Shown: positions 19,060-27,329, counted from the stretch's first letter. The stretch: 64,000 nt of DNA from Halomonas elongata (GCF_029081005.1 NZ_JAJQTQ010000006.1:1-64000); one strand, 5' to 3'. The notes: a model not told the origin generated them from the letters alone. Made by a program: numbers and translations.

Positions 19060-20103
19060 TCAGCCGGCCAGGGCGGGCTGCTCTTCTGCCACGAGGGCCA
19101 GGGCGTCATCCAGTACTGCAAGGCCGGCGCCGTCGTGATGGGCATTTTCCGACAGGTGACGTCGGAAGCGGCGACCTCCGGGGCACCCCTGGAACAGGCC
19201 CAGCAAGTGGCGGGTGAGGTGATTGAGCCTGGCGCCTTCCTCGAGTCGATGGGCGATATAGGGACGCAGGGCGCGTGCCGCCGTGTGGCGATCTACGGCC
19301 GGGTCCGGCTCGCCATACAGGCGAGAATCCACCGAACCCAGCAACCAGGGGTTCTGATAGGCTTCGCGACCGACCATCACGCTATCGACGTGGGCAAGCT
19401 GCTCCTGGCATTCATCCAGGGTCTTGAGGCCGCCGTTGAGTCCGATGTGCAACTCGGGGTGTTGCGCCTTCAGGCGGTGGATACGCGGGTAGTTGAGTGG
19501 CGGCACGTCACGATTCTGCTTGGGTGAGAGCCCCTCCAGCCAGGCCTTGCGTGCATGCACGATGAAGGTGTCGCAACCGGCATCGGCGACGCATTGGATA
19601 AACCGTGCGAGATCGGCGTCTTCATCCTGGTCGTCGATACCGATGCGGCATTTCACGGTCACCGGGATCGACACCGTCGCCTGCATCGCCTTGACCGCCG
19701 CGGCGACCTTTTCGGGATGCGCCATCAGGCAGGCGCCGATCAAGTTGTTCTGTACGCGATCGCTGGGGCAACCCACATTGAGATTGACCTCGTCGTAGCC
19801 CCATGCCTCGGCAATGGCGGCGCACTCGGCGAGCTCTCCGGCGTCGCTTCCACCCAGCTGGAGGGCCAGCGGATGCTCGATGGCATCGAAGCCCAGAAAG
19901 CGCTCCCGCGGCGATCCATGCAGGATGGCCCCGGTCGTCACCATCTCGGTGTAGAGCAGGGCGCGGCGCGTGAGGGTCCGGGCGAAGGCGCGATAATCGC
20001 GGGTTGTCCAGTCCATCATAGGCGCTACTGAGAACGTCCTATCCAGCGCAGGGCGCGTGGTGTCAGTATTCATGCCGTTTGTGGCTGTTGCCATATCAAT
20101 CAT
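19060..20103 (-). CDS. dusA: tRNA-dihydrouridine(20/20a) synthase DusA with phage-supplied N-terminus
   Basis: A 347-residue FMN enzyme that reduces uridines in the tRNA D-loop. The SVAPMMDWTTRDYR start, NVGCPSDRVQ with the catalytic cysteine, and VKCRIGID are clear. The prophage is inserted at the APMMDW codons: everything upstream of about 20026 is phage DNA, yet it restores a frame with FSVAPMM by different codons. The original N-terminus (MSTRDSLSAARRFSVAPMMDW) is left at 59498-59556. Starts at 20103, 20094 or 20073 are possible; none has a clear ribosome binding site, and its promoter is now phage DNA. Confidence 0.93.
   Translation of the reverse strand: MIDMATATNGMNTDTTRPALDRTFSVAPMMDWTTRDYRAFARTLTRRALLYTEMVTTGAILHGSPRERFLGFDAIEHPLALQLGGSDAGELAECAAIAEAWGYDEVNLNVGCPSDRVQNNLIGACLMAHPEKVAAAVKAMQATVSIPVTVKCRIGIDDQDEDADLARFIQCVADAGCDTFIVHARKAWLEGLSPKQNRDVPPLNYPRIHRLKAQHPELHIGLNGGLKTLDECQEQLAHVDSVMVGREAYQNPWLLGSVDSRLYGEPDPAVDRHTAARALRPYIAHRLEEGARLNHLTRHLLGLFQGCPGGRRFRRHLSENAHHDGAGLAVLDDALALVAEEQPALAG
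20007..20025. other. attL: prophage left junction in dusA
   Basis: TCCAGTCCATCATAGGCGC. The same sequence with one change (G to A at the fifth base) occurs at 59493-59511; the last 14 bases are identical. The repeat encodes the DusA APMMDW segment on the minus strand. Dual occurrence in the same reading frame of dusA, flanking an integrase-to-cos phage block, identifies the integration site. Confidence 0.9.
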
Positions 20104-20148
20104 GACTGTTCATGTTTACAGTGGTTATGCCCTGTTTTTCACCATGTG

Positions 20149-20189
20149 TTGGTACAAATTTGGCACACAGGGCGTTGGCAATTTGGTAC
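20149..20189. promoter_or_regulatory. Candidate integrase arm-type sites, left
   Basis: TTGGTAC-AAA-TTTGGCAC (20149-20166) followed by another TTTGGTAC (20182-20189). A closely similar arrangement, TTGCTAC-GAA-TTTGCTAC, is found at 59439-59456 inside the other end of the prophage. Paired short repeats on both phage arms beside the core site are what arm-type binding sites of a tyrosine integrase look like. The inference rests only on position and similarity. Confidence 0.45.
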
Positions 20190-20204
20190 ATCAAGGAGGT
20201 TCGC

Positions 20205-21275
20205 GTGGCGACGATCAGGAAGCGTCGGCGAAAGGACGGCAGTTTCTCATACATGGCTCAGATCCGCATCGCCCGCCGTGGGCAACCAGACCATTCGGAA
20301 ACCAGGACGTTCCCTCGCAAGGCAATGGCCGAGGAGTGGGCCAAGCGTCGCGAACTAGAGCTGAACAGCCCAGGCGGCGTACTGTCGGCGAAGTGGAAGG
20401 GGGTCACCCTGGACGATGCCATCGAGCGTTACCTCCACGAATTCGCCCAGGGTGCCGGCCGATCGAAGCAAGCTACCATCCAGCAACTGCAGCGTTTCCC
20501 GATTGCGAGGGTTCAGATCAATGATCTGACCAGCGAGCAGATCATCAGTCATGCTGTCATGCGCCGTGATAGCGGGGTCAAGCCCTCGACCATCAACCAG
20601 GACATCACCTGGCTGGGCATCATCCTGAAGACGGCCGTGGCGGCCTGGAAGATGCCGGTCGATCTCAACGAGTTCGAGTCGGCCAAGCTACTGATGCGCA
20701 ACAAGGGGTTGGTCTCCCGACCCGGTTCTCGGGATCGCCGGCCAACGGGAGAGGAGATCGAGCAGGTCCGGGCCTATTTCCGCCGCTCGCAGAAGATACG
20801 GCCCAGCGTGATCATCCCCATGGAAGACATCATGGACTTCGCCATCGCCTCCTCGAGGCGCCAGGAAGAGATCACCCGGCTGACTTGGGAAGATCTCGAT
20901 AAGCAGGCCATGACGTGCTGGGTGCGTGATGCCAAGCACCCACGGCAGAAGTGGGGCAACCACAAACGGTTCAAGCTGAGCCACGAGGCCATGGCTATTA
21001 TCCAGAGGCAGCCGAGAGCCCAGGGGGAAGAGAGGATTTTCCCTTACAACGGGAAATCGATTGGAACCCGCTGGCGGGCGGCGTGCGCCGCCTGCGGGAT
21101 CGAGGATCTACGCTTTCACGACTTGCGCCATGAGGCGACATCGCGGTTGTTCGAGGCAGGCTATGAGATCGTGGAAGTGCAGCAGTTCACGCTGCATGAG
21201 AGCTGGGATGTGCTGAAAAGGTACACGCATCTGCGCCCGGAAGACTTGGCCCTGCGTCAGTCTCCGGGCGCCTGA
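20205..21275 (+). CDS. int: Tyrosine-type site-specific integrase
   Basis: A 356-residue phage integrase that recombines attP with the dusA target. It has an N-terminal arm-binding domain (VATIRKRRRKDGSFSYMAQI), a SAM-like core-binding domain and a C-terminal catalytic domain with the family residues: arginine in SSRRQEEI (about 218), HDLRH (about 305-309) and the tyrosine nucleophile in KRYTHL (about 339). I choose GTG 20205, which has AAGGAGG six bases upstream, over an ATG at 20112. Integrases that target dusA are a recognised group, which fits the attL/attR found here. It converges with the leftward early operon. Confidence 0.93.
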   Translation: MATIRKRRRKDGSFSYMAQIRIARRGQPDHSETRTFPRKAMAEEWAKRRELELNSPGGVLSAKWKGVTLDDAIERYLHEFAQGAGRSKQATIQQLQRFPIARVQINDLTSEQIISHAVMRRDSGVKPSTINQDITWLGIILKTAVAAWKMPVDLNEFESAKLLMRNKGLVSRPGSRDRRPTGEEIEQVRAYFRRSQKIRPSVIIPMEDIMDFAIASSRRQEEITRLTWEDLDKQAMTCWVRDAKHPRQKWGNHKRFKLSHEAMAIIQRQPRAQGEERIFPYNGKSIGTRWRAACAACGIEDLRFHDLRHEATSRLFEAGYEIVEVQQFTLHESWDVLKRYTHLRPEDLALRQSPGA

Positions 21276-21279
21276 TCGG

Positions 21280-21537
21280 TCATACATTCACTCGCTGCCA
21301 CATTTCATGCGCCTCGGCTCGACGCTCATCCAGGTACTTGGCCAGGTCCACGGCGCTGACTAGCCAGGGAGACTTCTGGGAGTCGCCGGCGCGGTAAGTG
21401 GGTACCGGTAGAGCCTGTGCACCGGCCCGCGTACTGGCGGTGCGGGGGCTGATGCCGAAGTAGCGCGGGGCGACCTCATCGAGTGGGAGCTCTCCGCGGC
21501 CGTCGAACTCGGCCAGCAGTCCGAAGTAAGTGTTCAT
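21280..21537 (-). CDS. PrtN-like activator protein
   Basis: An 85-residue protein matching the pyocin activator PrtN family (NTYFGLLAEFDGRGELPLDEVAPRYFGISPRTA...). In Pseudomonas PrtN switches on pyocin genes after RecA-dependent loss of PrtR. Here the gene is last in the early operon, five bases from the convergent integrase stop, a position where phages often keep an excisionase or control protein. The helix-turn-helix-like part (LDEVAPRYFGISPRTAS) would bind DNA. Role in excision or activation is not decided by sequence. It overlaps the preceding gene by four bases. Confidence 0.75.
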   Translation of the reverse strand: MNTYFGLLAEFDGRGELPLDEVAPRYFGISPRTASTRAGAQALPVPTYRAGDSQKSPWLVSAVDLAKYLDERRAEAHEMWQRVNV

Positions 21538-21800
21538 CGGTGGACTCTCCAGTGGTTGAATCGGTTGCGGATGGCCCGGAACGTCTGCCAGGCCTCAAGG
21601 TTGTGCTCGAGCTCGGCCCGGCTCTCGATGCAGCACGCTGCACAGATCCAATCCCGGGCGTCGCGCTCGTTGTGGGTGCCGTCGGGCAGCTGGCTTTCGG
21701 TGAGCCCGAACTTGTGTCGGCGGCGGCGATCCAGGTAGAGCCGAAAGGTTGCGTCCTGGCAGAGCATCGCCGCCTGTCGGGCCTTATGGTTCCCTTGCAT
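21534..21800 (-). CDS. Phage protein of unknown function
   Basis: An 88-residue cysteine-containing protein (MQGNHKARQAAMLCQDATFR...). It contains ARDWICAACCIESRAELE, with three cysteines in a short stretch that could bind metal. Part of the early operon with four-base overlap to the PrtN-like gene. I do not recognise a named family. Confidence 0.65.
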   Translation of the reverse strand: MQGNHKARQAAMLCQDATFRLYLDRRRRHKFGLTESQLPDGTHNERDARDWICAACCIESRAELEHNLEAWQTFRAIRNRFNHWRVHR

Positions 21801-21803
21801 TAC

Positions 21804-22190
21804 TTACCTCTCTCGGCAAAGTGGGTCGCCGCAGGTTTCACCCTTCAGGCTATATCGGCAGTAGTAGCCGTCTGGGCACCGACCCTCAGCTATCTGGGCA
21901 CGTCGAATGGCAGCATCGCGCTGGCCCCGGGTATGCTCGAGTTCTTCTTCCAACTCGGCGATTCTGGTGCCTAGCTGCTCACGGATGGCGTCTGGCTCTT
22001 CGACGTCTGTCATCCAACGCCTCATTGCACAACGGTCGCCGCCCCAGGAACCGGGGAAGATGGCGAACTTTCCTTCCGGTGCCTTGGTCCGGTCCATTCC
22101 CGCCACTTGTTCCTGCTCACCGGGACTCAACTGGATGCAGATAGGCTCCTCGTTGCTGTCATGCCATTGGTTGCCGATCTTGACCCTCAT
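21804..22190 (-). CDS. Phage protein of unknown function
   Basis: A 128-residue acidic protein. The first half has a compact sequence with GSWGGDRCAMRRW; residues about 70-105 are a predicted coiled coil (EQLGTRIAELEEELEHTR); the end is cysteine-rich (CPDGYYCRYSLKGETCGDPLC), possibly a small metal-binding knuckle. Early operon member, overlapping its upstream neighbour by four bases. Function unknown. Confidence 0.6.
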   Translation of the reverse strand: MRVKIGNQWHDSNEEPICIQLSPGEQEQVAGMDRTKAPEGKFAIFPGSWGGDRCAMRRWMTDVEEPDAIREQLGTRIAELEEELEHTRGQRDAAIRRAQIAEGRCPDGYYCRYSLKGETCGDPLCRER

Positions 22191-22408
22191 GGTTGTCCTC
22201 CCGTCTCCAGTTGTTTGATGGCTTTCCGGGCGACAGCGGCGGCCATCTTGCGGCGGCTGGCCTGGCCTTCCTTGCTCTTGAGCGCCTCGAGGAGTTCGGT
22301 TGCCGTGTGGGCGGCATATGCCGGGTCGCTCTCGAGACTGCGTTCCATAGAGCTCTTGGCGTCGGTGACGCTGGTGTTGATCAGCGCCTTTATGTTGTTA
22401 GGAGACAT
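22187..22408 (-). CDS. Small phage protein of unknown function
   Basis: A 73-residue, largely helical protein (MSPNNIKALINTSVTDAKSS...) with a basic C-terminal helix. Its start overlaps the zinc-finger gene upstream and its stop overlaps the next gene, which supports that it is translated. No family recognised. Confidence 0.6.
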   Translation of the reverse strand: MSPNNIKALINTSVTDAKSSMERSLESDPAYAAHTATELLEALKSKEGQASRRKMAAAVARKAIKQLETGGQP

Positions 22409-22616
22409 GTCGACGCTTCCTCTCGTTGATTTCCTGGCAGTCGATGCAGGTGGTGGCCCAGGGCGCGGCCTGGCGGCGGGCGGCCGGGATCTCGTCGCCG
22501 CATTCCTCGCATTCGGCGCGGGCCATATCCACGCCGGTCCAGGTCGGCCGGTTGGCCAGAGCGGTATCGACGTGCTGCTGCACCACGTCAGTGGCGCGGT
22601 CGGCGTTGTCAGCCAT
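22398..22616 (-). CDS. DksA/TraR-type zinc-finger protein
   Basis: A 72-residue protein with a C4 zinc finger: CEECGDEIPAAR, then CIDCQ near the C-terminus, the short TraR-like form of the DksA family found in P2-like phages. Full-length relatives bind the RNA polymerase secondary channel and change promoter choice; short phage forms probably do the same during infection. Overlaps both neighbours in the early operon. Confidence 0.85.
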   Translation of the reverse strand: MADNADRATDVVQQHVDTALANRPTWTGVDMARAECEECGDEIPAARRQAAPWATTCIDCQEINERKRRHVS

Positions 22617-22824
22617 TGGCCTTGATCTCCTGTACGTGCTGGCTGTCGCGGTAGCGGCAGGCGTGGTCCTTCACGGCGCGGCGCAGCTCGTCTTCGCTGT
22701 CAAAGGCGATGACCAGAGCGTGCTGGTGGCGAACCTGGCCGTTGTTCTCGGTGAGCACGGCGAGTTCGCCGGCGTCCTGCAGGGTGCCGCGCGGGGCACC
22801 CTGGCTGATGCGTGATCTGCGCAT
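22609..22824 (-). CDS. Small phage protein of unknown function
   Basis: A 71-residue protein with an N-terminal basic stretch and a compact beta-rich centre (HQHALVIAFDSEDELRRAVKDHA). It lies between gpA and the zinc-finger gene and overlaps the latter by eight bases. No family recognised. Confidence 0.6.
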   Translation of the reverse strand: MRRSRISQGAPRGTLQDAGELAVLTENNGQVRHQHALVIAFDSEDELRRAVKDHACRYRDSQHVQEIKANG

Positions 22825-22842
22825 GGTTCCTCCTGGTTGTTA

Positions 22843-25143
22843 TCAGCACAGCTCCGGCGGCATGTATTCCTCGGGCTCGGGAGGTGCCGGTGGTTGGAAT
22901 AGCCGCTGGGCAGCGGCGCGAACTTCTCGGGCCTCGAAGGCCGCGTCTTCCTCGATGGCGCGAACCTCGTCGCTCTGGCGCCACTCTTCGAATCGCTGGA
23001 CCTGCTCGGCGAGCACCTCCGGTGAGGGCTGGCGGGGGGTGATATCCACCCCCGTACAGTTATTGACACAAGTCCAAGGGTCGCCGGCTGCGCCGGCTCC
23101 CTGACCCTCCGCCCGCTGGTGGCGGGGGCGAATCTCCCAGCGAAACAGCCGGGTGAGATATTCGGCCTGGCGGCCGCGACCGTCGTTGACGACGAGGCCC
23201 CAAGTGGTCTTGATGGATTCGCCGTAGCGGCCGCGCGCTTCGAAGCTCTGCGCGACCTCACCAGTGGCGTGACTGAACTCATCGCGACCGGTGCCCATGC
23301 GCGTCACGCGCCAGGGTTTGATGGGTTGCTCGCGGCGCGGTGTGTTGGGGCCGCCCATCAGTCTCAGGAACTGGTCCCACTGGCCGGCGTTGGCGGCCTG
23401 GCGGATCTCGGCGAGGCGCGCCGAGGCCTGTGGCGTGGGGCGCGTGGCCTCCTCCCACTGGCGGAGTTGCTCATTCTGCTGGTCGGTGAGACGGCGGACC
23501 TCGCGCCAGACGGTCACGCTGGGCAGGCCGAGGAACTGGAACTGGCGAATGCCCCAGGTAGCGGCCCAGGCCTCGATACGCGGGGCGCTCTCGGTGAGGT
23601 CGTGGCCGTAGCGGTCCTGGTGGTCGTCCTCGACGCCGTCGCGGGCGAACTGCTCGCCGTTGATGTTCTTGCTGATGTACTTGGCCACGTAGCCGGCGGC
23701 GGTGCCGCGGGAATAGTCGATCTTCTCAACATCGAATCGGGCGGTTGTCTTGTGGCCGCTGCGGTCGAACAGCTCTTCGGGGGACTCGGCCTCGGCGTAT
23801 TCGCGCAGGATCTCGGTCACGCGCGGCTCGGCGCCCGGCTGCATCCAGAGCAGCAGGTGCCAGTGCGGGGTGCCGTCGTGGTGCGGCTCGACGACCCGGA
23901 TGCCGTAGACGCCGAGTTCCTCGCGGGCGAGCTTGGCGCGGGCCTTGGCCCACAATGCCTGCAGATACTGCTGGGCCTCGCGCGGTGTGCTGCCGTCGTA
24001 CTTGCGGTTACGCCGGGCATTGCGCGATAGCACCGGGTGGAATCGAGACGGCGCGGTGACGGTATAGAACATGCCGACATGGCCGAGGCGGCGGGCTTCG
24101 GCCTCGGTGTCGTTGATGCGCAGCATCAATTCGGCACGGCGATGATCGGGGTTGGCCAAGCCCAGCTCGGCCAACTCGGCCAGGGTGTAGATCTGGCCGT
24201 CCTGGTTGATGGCCTCGAGGGTCTCGAGCAGTGCGCGGTTGCGGACCTTCTGGGAGCGTCGGCGCTCGACCGTCATGTCGCTGCAGTAAATGCCGGCGCG
24301 CTTGTGCACCTGGTGCGCTTCGCGCTGTACCTGCTCGAGGCGGCGGCCGGCGGTGCGGCGCAGTTTGCGGCGCCACCACTGCGAGCAGGTAAGGCGAGCC
24401 AGCTGGACATCCTCGGCAGAGCGCCGGTCTGGCGATTCGATGCCGTGGGCGGCCGCCCGGCGCTGGGCGGCCTTGAGGGCCAGGCGATTGGCCACGCTGA
24501 GGCTCATGGGTGGCAGGTAGTGCCAACGGAACACCGCCATCAGGGGCACGCAGGGCCTCTGTGGAGACAGGGCATTACGCGAGTTGGCGAGCTCGTCGTG
24601 GTATTCGCGGAGCTTTGCCGAGAGTGTCTTGCCCTGGGGCGTGATTTCGGGCGGTGCCGGCGGCAACAGGCCATGCCGACGACGGCGGTTGTAGTCGGCG
24701 ATGCCGCCGATCAGCTTCTGGCGCTCGTCTTCGGCGGCGCGGGCCTGGGCCTCGGCATAACGGATCAGGGCGTCGTCGTCGTGGCTGGCGTTGAGACCGC
24801 CGACGGTCAGGCGCTTTTCGACGCTGGCCAGCCAGCGGCTGGCGGCCTGAATGCCCTGAATGGTGGTCGGCTCGAGGCGGCGCAGGGAGGCGGCACCGCG
24901 CTCGAGGTCTTTGGCGATCGGCGCGAAGCGGCGGTAGATATGGCCAGGGTCAACGAGATCTCGCGTGTTGCGACGCAGCCAGGTGTTGGCGGCAACGTGG
25001 CCGTGACGCTTGGCGACATGGATGTACCCCTTGGCGAGCGGCTCGGCGAGGGTAGGCAAGCGCTGCCAGATCTTGCCGAGGAACTCGCGGCAGTCACGGG
25101 TGCGCGAGCTGTGCTCGAAGGCGCGTTGCTGGGCACTCGCCAT
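22843..25143 (-). CDS. P2 gpA-like replication initiation endonuclease
   Basis: A 766-residue HUH endonuclease that would nick the phage origin and start rolling-circle replication, close to P2 gpA in length. The metal-binding HUH motif is PHWHLLLW near residue 430 and the paired-tyrosine motif is GYVAKYISK near residue 485, both tyrosines present. ATG 25143 overlaps the stop of the upstream gene; the open frame beyond it is spurious. The nick site in P2 lies inside gene A itself; I could not identify it here. The C-terminus is proline/glutamate-rich. Confidence 0.93.
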   Translation of the reverse strand: MASAQQRAFEHSSRTRDCREFLGKIWQRLPTLAEPLAKGYIHVAKRHGHVAANTWLRRNTRDLVDPGHIYRRFAPIAKDLERGAASLRRLEPTTIQGIQAASRWLASVEKRLTVGGLNASHDDDALIRYAEAQARAAEDERQKLIGGIADYNRRRRHGLLPPAPPEITPQGKTLSAKLREYHDELANSRNALSPQRPCVPLMAVFRWHYLPPMSLSVANRLALKAAQRRAAAHGIESPDRRSAEDVQLARLTCSQWWRRKLRRTAGRRLEQVQREAHQVHKRAGIYCSDMTVERRRSQKVRNRALLETLEAINQDGQIYTLAELAELGLANPDHRRAELMLRINDTEAEARRLGHVGMFYTVTAPSRFHPVLSRNARRNRKYDGSTPREAQQYLQALWAKARAKLAREELGVYGIRVVEPHHDGTPHWHLLLWMQPGAEPRVTEILREYAEAESPEELFDRSGHKTTARFDVEKIDYSRGTAAGYVAKYISKNINGEQFARDGVEDDHQDRYGHDLTESAPRIEAWAATWGIRQFQFLGLPSVTVWREVRRLTDQQNEQLRQWEEATRPTPQASARLAEIRQAANAGQWDQFLRLMGGPNTPRREQPIKPWRVTRMGTGRDEFSHATGEVAQSFEARGRYGESIKTTWGLVVNDGRGRQAEYLTRLFRWEIRPRHQRAEGQGAGAAGDPWTCVNNCTGVDITPRQPSPEVLAEQVQRFEEWRQSDEVRAIEEDAAFEAREVRAAAQRLFQPPAPPEPEEYMPPELC

Positions 25144-25370
25144 CAGTGCACATCCTCGCTGGCGGGCCGCAGTGGACCGAGATAGTGGGAATCGAGACGG
25201 TGCTTCTTGACGACCCGCTCGACCTCCATCAACTGCTGACCCAGTTGATGTACGGCCTGTCCGAGCTCCGAGGCGGCCTCCACCTGACCCGCTGCGTGCA
25301 GGTAACGGACATGCCGGTGCAGCTCCAGGCGAGCAAGGAAGATGTTGTCCATGGTGGTGATAAGCATCAC
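25143..25370 (-). CDS. Small phage protein of unknown function
   Basis: A 75-residue helical protein (DNIFLARLELHRHVRYLHAAG...). It overlaps the gene upstream by four bases and its stop touches the gpA start, so it is probably translated. Starts at 25370 (MMLITTM) or 25352 (MDNIF) are both possible. No function assigned. Confidence 0.6.
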   Translation of the reverse strand: MMLITTMDNIFLARLELHRHVRYLHAAGQVEAASELGQAVHQLGQQLMEVERVVKKHRLDSHYLGPLRPASEDVH

Positions 25371-25783
25371 GCAATCCCCCGTTCGATGATGGCGAGCCAG
25401 TGCAGGGCCGCTTCAGTGTTGCCTTCGGCCAACGCCTGGCGGGCATGGCTGGCGAGTTCGCGGCTAGGATGCGGCCGGCCGCCGGCGAGATGATGACGCA
25501 GCCGACCGGCGTACTGGCTCATACGCACGATGGCGGCGCGCAGGGCATCGCGAGCCGATTTGGGCAGGTCGTGGATGGCCAGGCGTGGGTCGCGCTCTGC
25601 CAGTTGTGCGCTGGCCATCACCATGCGGCGGTCACTGGAGGGCATCTCGGCCCACAGCGACGCCAGGTCCTGGTCGGCGCAGCGGCTGTGCAGCTCGGCG
25701 CGCAGGGCGCCCCAGTCGCCACGGTCCTGTTCGACAGGTAACGGCTGGGCCGGTGTAGGGAACGGGCGGACATCGGCAGACAT
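25367..25783 (-). CDS. Phage protein of unknown function
   Basis: A 138-residue mostly helical protein. The start at 25783 has GGGAGGT upstream; the longer open frame does not. The C-terminal half (RELASHARQALAEGNTEAALHWLAIIE) looks like a helical repeat. Early operon member; it overlaps its downstream neighbour by four bases. No family recognised. Confidence 0.65.
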   Translation of the reverse strand: MSADVRPFPTPAQPLPVEQDRGDWGALRAELHSRCADQDLASLWAEMPSSDRRMVMASAQLAERDPRLAIHDLPKSARDALRAAIVRMSQYAGRLRHHLAGGRPHPSRELASHARQALAEGNTEAALHWLAIIERGIA

Positions 25784-25787
25784 GGGG

Positions 25788-25940
25788 TTACCTCCCGGCG
25801 CGACGCTTGGCGCACTTGCGGGTGAAATTGGCGTTGCCACGCCGGTGGCCACGGTCATGGCGGCGGTGCGTGAGCGGTTCCATGGCGGCCCCGTTGCGGC
25901 GCGGCAGTTCATCGACGTGGTGTTCGCTGGCAACCTTCAT
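25788..25940 (-). CDS. Small basic phage protein
   Basis: A 50-residue protein rich in arginine and histidine (MKVASEHHVDELPRRNGAAM..., ending KCAKRRAGR). GGGAGGTCC precedes the ATG, and the gene fits exactly between its neighbours with a three-base overlap upstream, so I consider it real despite its size. It could bind nucleic acid because of its charge, but no family is recognised. Confidence 0.55.
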   Translation of the reverse strand: MKVASEHHVDELPRRNGAAMEPLTHRRHDRGHRRGNANFTRKCAKRRAGR

Positions 25941-26377
25941 GCTTGGACCTCCCGGGGCGCGGTTTCGGGCTGCCGGTCGAGCATCAGCAAGCGGCGATGG
26001 CGCTTGCCGATGGGCCGAAACGTGAGGTGCCGCGCGGCCAGGTGCTCGGGCGACACCAGGGCCAGTAGATCGACCAGGCTGAGCGCGACACGCTCGCCGG
26101 CCGGCGTCTGGATGACGAGCAGCCGCGTGGTGGTGGCCTCGAGATCGATACGGTGACGCTTGTTGGCCCCTTCGATTTCGGCATAGGCCTGGATCGTGGC
26201 GTTCTCCGCCGCGCCATCCGTGAGGCCGCGGTCGGTGACCAGGTGCTCGATGCAGGCCTCGAGCGCCTCGCGCTTGGGCAGGGTCTGCGTTTGCCACAGT
26301 TGGGCGACGGCCAGGTTTTCGGGGTCAAGCTGAGGGGCACGCGCCGCATGCGCATGCAGAGAGGTCACGTTGTTCAT
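25937..26377 (-). CDS. Phage protein of unknown function
   Basis: A 146-residue protein. The middle has a beta-rich segment (TTRLLVIQTPAGERVALSLVDLLALV) and the C-terminus is basic. It lies directly after the Ogr-like gene. No catalytic motif or named family is visible. Confidence 0.6.
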   Translation of the reverse strand: MNNVTSLHAHAARAPQLDPENLAVAQLWQTQTLPKREALEACIEHLVTDRGLTDGAAENATIQAYAEIEGANKRHRIDLEATTTRLLVIQTPAGERVALSLVDLLALVSPEHLAARHLTFRPIGKRHRRLLMLDRQPETAPREVQA

Positions 26378-26392
26378 GTTGGCTCCTGCAGG

Positions 26393-26659
26393 TCAGGCGT
26401 TGGCCTTGGCTTTCCGCGACCCGGCCAGCTTGAGCAGGCGCGGGACCAGGGGCAGCGTCACAGCGGGATTCGGCCGGTCGCTGGGGGCGATGGTGTGGGT
26501 GATCTCGATGGAGACCTTGCCGCGCCACCCACAGGCATCGTTGCGGCACTCGATCAAGGCCTCGCGGTAGATCGGCGTCAGCCCCTGGCTCTTGCGGATG
26601 CGGGCCGTCTCGCCGCAATGCGGGCAGGGGATGCGATGGCGGTTGTGCACGACGCTCAT
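26393..26659 (-). CDS. ogr: Ogr/Delta-like late-gene activator
   Basis: An 88-residue zinc-finger activator. The family pattern is clear: CPHC (residues 12-15), then C-x4-C (CRNDAC), followed by IEITHTIAPSDRPNPAV, the usual end of this family. In P2 Ogr binds dyad sites with 12-base spacing and recruits RNA polymerase to the late promoters. Three palindromes GGTGTA-N12-TACACC at 42318, 47621 and 53507 are its likely targets. In P2 ogr follows gene D; here it is placed in the early leftward operon, so its synthesis would be under repressor control. Confidence 0.88.
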   Translation of the reverse strand: MSVVHNRHRIPCPHCGETARIRKSQGLTPIYREALIECRNDACGWRGKVSIEITHTIAPSDRPNPAVTLPLVPRLLKLAGSRKAKANA

Positions 26660-26847
26660 TGATCCTCCTCTGTTTTGACTTCATAGAGCGCTCGGCCCCG
26701 GCCGGTGAGCCCCTGGGCGCCCCGCCGGATGCGTCGCCGCAGCAGCCACTCGGCGGCCTGCTCGCGGGACTCGAGCCCTTGCTCTTCGCGTATGGCGTCC
26801 AGCATCTCGGTGGTCTGCTGGTCGAGCGTTATGGGTTGTTCCGGCAT
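26656..26847 (-). CDS. Small phage protein, RHH-like
   Basis: A 63-residue protein (PEQPITLDQQTTEMLDAIREEQGLESREQAAEWLLRRRI) whose short strand followed by two helices resembles a ribbon-helix-helix DNA-binding protein. It overlaps the Ogr-like gene by four bases. DNA binding is inferred only from pattern. Confidence 0.6.
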   Translation of the reverse strand: MPEQPITLDQQTTEMLDAIREEQGLESREQAAEWLLRRRIRRGAQGLTGRGRALYEVKTEEDQ

Positions 26848-26885
26848 GCAAACCTCGAAAATGCACGGTGGATGTAGGGGTGGGC

Positions 26886-27095
26886 TTACCCGACCTCAGC
26901 AGCGACAGTAGGGGCGTGCACTGATGATTCGGTGCCGAGGCCCAGCACCTCACGGGCTTCCTTCATCATCATCTGGCGCATGACCTCGGCCTTAGGTACG
27001 CCCAGGTAGTTGGCCAGCGCGGTGATGACGTCGGCCTCGTACTGATCGAGGTAAACGGTGGACTTGGTGCGCACGCGTTTCGGGTCCTGATACAT
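26886..27095 (-). CDS. Ribbon-helix-helix-like phage regulator
   Basis: A 69-residue protein with KSTVYLDQYEADVITALANYLGVPKAEVMRQMMMKEAREVL, a strand-helix-helix pattern typical of Arc/MetJ-like repressors. Second gene of the early operon. Likely a dimeric DNA-binding regulator; target unknown. Confidence 0.65.
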   Translation of the reverse strand: MYQDPKRVRTKSTVYLDQYEADVITALANYLGVPKAEVMRQMMMKEAREVLGLGTESSVHAPTVAAEVG

Positions 27096-27119
27096 GACGG
27101 GTTCCTTATGCAGCAGGGG

Positions 27120-27329
27120 TTATTGAGGGTTGAGGGTGTCGTCTGCGTATCCCTGAATACCGCGCAACATCAGCAGGCGAACCGTGGCAGAGAGTGATCG
27201 CCCCTCGGCCTGGGCGATGTTTTCAAGCCGGCGACGCTCGTCGGGGGTGACCTGGGTCATCACCGAACTACTACAGCCGCGCGGGGCTCGCGCCGAAACG
27301 CCGGCACTGGTGGTCTCGGTAGCACTCAT
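27120..27329 (-). CDS. Arc-like small regulator, first early gene
   Basis: A 69-residue protein; residues about 24-55 (MTQVTPDERRRLENIAQAEGRSLSATVRLLMLRGI) have the ribbon-helix-helix pattern. It is the first gene after the leftward early promoter and divergent from the repressor, the place of Cro or Cox in P2-like phages, so it may act as the opposing regulator. That role is inferred from position only. Confidence 0.65.
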   Translation of the reverse strand: MSATETTSAGVSARAPRGCSSSVMTQVTPDERRRLENIAQAEGRSLSATVRLLMLRGIQGYADDTLNPQ

